Source of the DNA: Oscillospiraceae bacterium
Lineage (GTDB): Bacteria > Bacillota > Clostridia > Oscillospirales > Oscillospiraceae
Assembly (NCBI GenBank): GCA_016286595.1
Contig: JAEETR010000164.1
Coordinates: 1 to 6,159 of the forward strand
DNA length: 6,159 bases
Direction: 5' to 3'
Every line of letters starts with the position of its first letter. Position 1 is the stretch's first letter. Shown here piece by piece: positions 5,672 to 6,159 of this stretch. The notes under the pieces were generated by a model. The model did not search any database and was not told where the DNA came from. It worked only from the letters and a program-made list of their open reading frames with translations. The translations under genes and the position numbers were made by a program.

Positions 5672-6031
5672 ATGATATTTGCTGCTGCCGCCGCCGTCAC
5701 CGGTGAGAAGCTGGGCGTGGGCGAATCCTTCGTGGACGCGCTGCTGGGCTATCTGGTGGTGTTCATCGGCCTTGCGCTGCTGATGGCGGTCATCGTCATC
5801 GTGGGCAGGATAATGGTCAGCCGGACGAAGAAGCCCGCCGCCGCCGAGCCCGCCGCTCCCGCAGCCCCGGCTCCCGAGGTCAAAAAGGAGCTGGCCCCCG
5901 GCAGTGCCGGAGAGGTCAAGCTCTACGATACCGACCCGGCCGACGCCGCCATGATAATGGCCATCGTCGCCGACAAGCTGGGCAAGCCCCTCAACGAGCT
6001 GCGTTTCATTTCGATCAAGGAGGTCAAGTGA
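5672..6031 (+). CDS. oadG: Small membrane subunit, OadG-like (Na+-pump decarboxylase gamma chain)
   Basis: A 119-residue protein with one transmembrane helix (about 24-46, ALLGYLVVFIGLALLMAVIVIVG), an Ala/Pro-rich flexible linker (about 55-72), and a short C-terminal domain (82-119, from VKLYDTDPADAAMIMAIVADKLG to ISIKEVK). This is the layout of the gamma subunit of oxaloacetate or methylmalonyl-CoA decarboxylases, which anchors the carboxyltransferase to the membrane beta subunit. In Klebsiella OadG the C-terminus binds zinc and the alpha subunit; I see no obvious metal-binding cluster here. AAGGGAGG (5657-5664) precedes the start. The ATG at 5667 meets a stop after one more codon, so 5672 is the true start. 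It follows oadA by 19 bases. Sequence similarity in this family is low, so the call rests on layout and context. Confidence 0.8.
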   Translation: MIFAAAAAVTGEKLGVGESFVDALLGYLVVFIGLALLMAVIVIVGRIMVSRTKKPAAAEPAAPAAPAPEVKKELAPGSAGEVKLYDTDPADAAMIMAIVADKLGKPLNELRFISIKEVK

Positions 6032-6033
6032 GT

Positions 6034-6159
6034 ATGAAGTACAAGGTGACCCTTAAGGGAAGAACATATGAGGTGGAGGTCGAACAGGGCGAGGCCATTC
6101 TGCTGGACGAGTACGAGGCCGCGGCTCCCGCCGCACCGGCCCCTGCCGCCGCGCCGGCT
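6034..6159 (+). CDS. Biotin carrier (biotin/lipoyl attachment) protein, partial at right edge
   Basis: The first 42 residues are present, and the frame is open to the window edge. It begins MKYKVTLKGRTYEVEVEQ, the usual first strands of decarboxylase biotin carriers such as the gamma subunit of glutaconyl-CoA decarboxylase. An Ala/Pro-rich hinge follows (from about 29, AAAPAAPAPAAAPA). The biotinyl domain with its AMKM lysine motif would lie beyond the edge, so biotinylation cannot be confirmed here. AAGGAGG (6017-6023) lies inside the end of oadG, ten bases before the ATG, and the gap between the genes is only two bases, so they are one operon and likely coupled. It would shuttle carboxyl groups from the carboxyltransferase to a sodium-pumping beta subunit, expected downstream. 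Confidence 0.82.
   Translation, partial: MKYKVTLKGRTYEVEVEQGEAILLDEYEAAAPAAPAPAAAPA

Overview
This is a GC-rich bacterial chromosomal segment whose gene content fits Clostridia (Bacillota). The lineage is judged from clostridial-style ribosome binding sites (AGGAGG/GGGAGG), a YidC paired with a Jag/KhpB protein, a coupled sigma/anti-sigma pair, and a sodium-pump-type decarboxylase cluster with a free-standing biotin carrier. The high GC would suit a gut Oscillospirales-like member, but that finer placement is only inference. No mobile element, CRISPR array, tRNA or rRNA was seen.

Left part (1-1060, minus strand): an ECF-type RNA polymerase sigma factor followed by a membrane-anchored probable anti-sigma/DUF4179-like protein that runs off the left edge. 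Their stop and start codons overlap as ATGA, so they are probably translationally coupled. The 165-base gap up to 1225 holds a possible promoter, a small inverted repeat and a strong intrinsic terminator (1182-1213) that closes the operon to the right.

Middle part (1226-4062, minus strand): the conserved operon rpmH-rnpA-yidD-yidC-jag. It encodes ribosomal protein L34, the RNase P protein subunit, the YidD insertion factor, the YidC membrane insertase and the RNA-binding protein Jag/KhpB. It starts from a near-consensus sigma-A promoter (TTGACA-16-TATAAA) with a roughly 110-base leader that can fold into two hairpins. In many bacteria this operon sits beside dnaA and oriC and is followed by mnmE/mnmG. 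Here neither is present: jag is followed by a terminator, and a decarboxylase operon is divergent from rpmH.

Right part (4140-6159, plus strand): a carboxyltransferase (OadA/PycB-like, without a biotin domain), a small one-helix OadG-like subunit, and the start of a separate biotin carrier protein. Together these look like the first genes of a Na+-translocating decarboxylase operon, probably for oxaloacetate; the beta subunit that pumps sodium would be expected past the right edge. The operon has its own promoter, whose -10 box lies inside a perfect inverted repeat, and a GC-rich hairpin with a short T run just ahead of the first ribosome binding site. These two elements and the rpmH leader are the most unexplained structures in the window. 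I see no clearly new biological system here.
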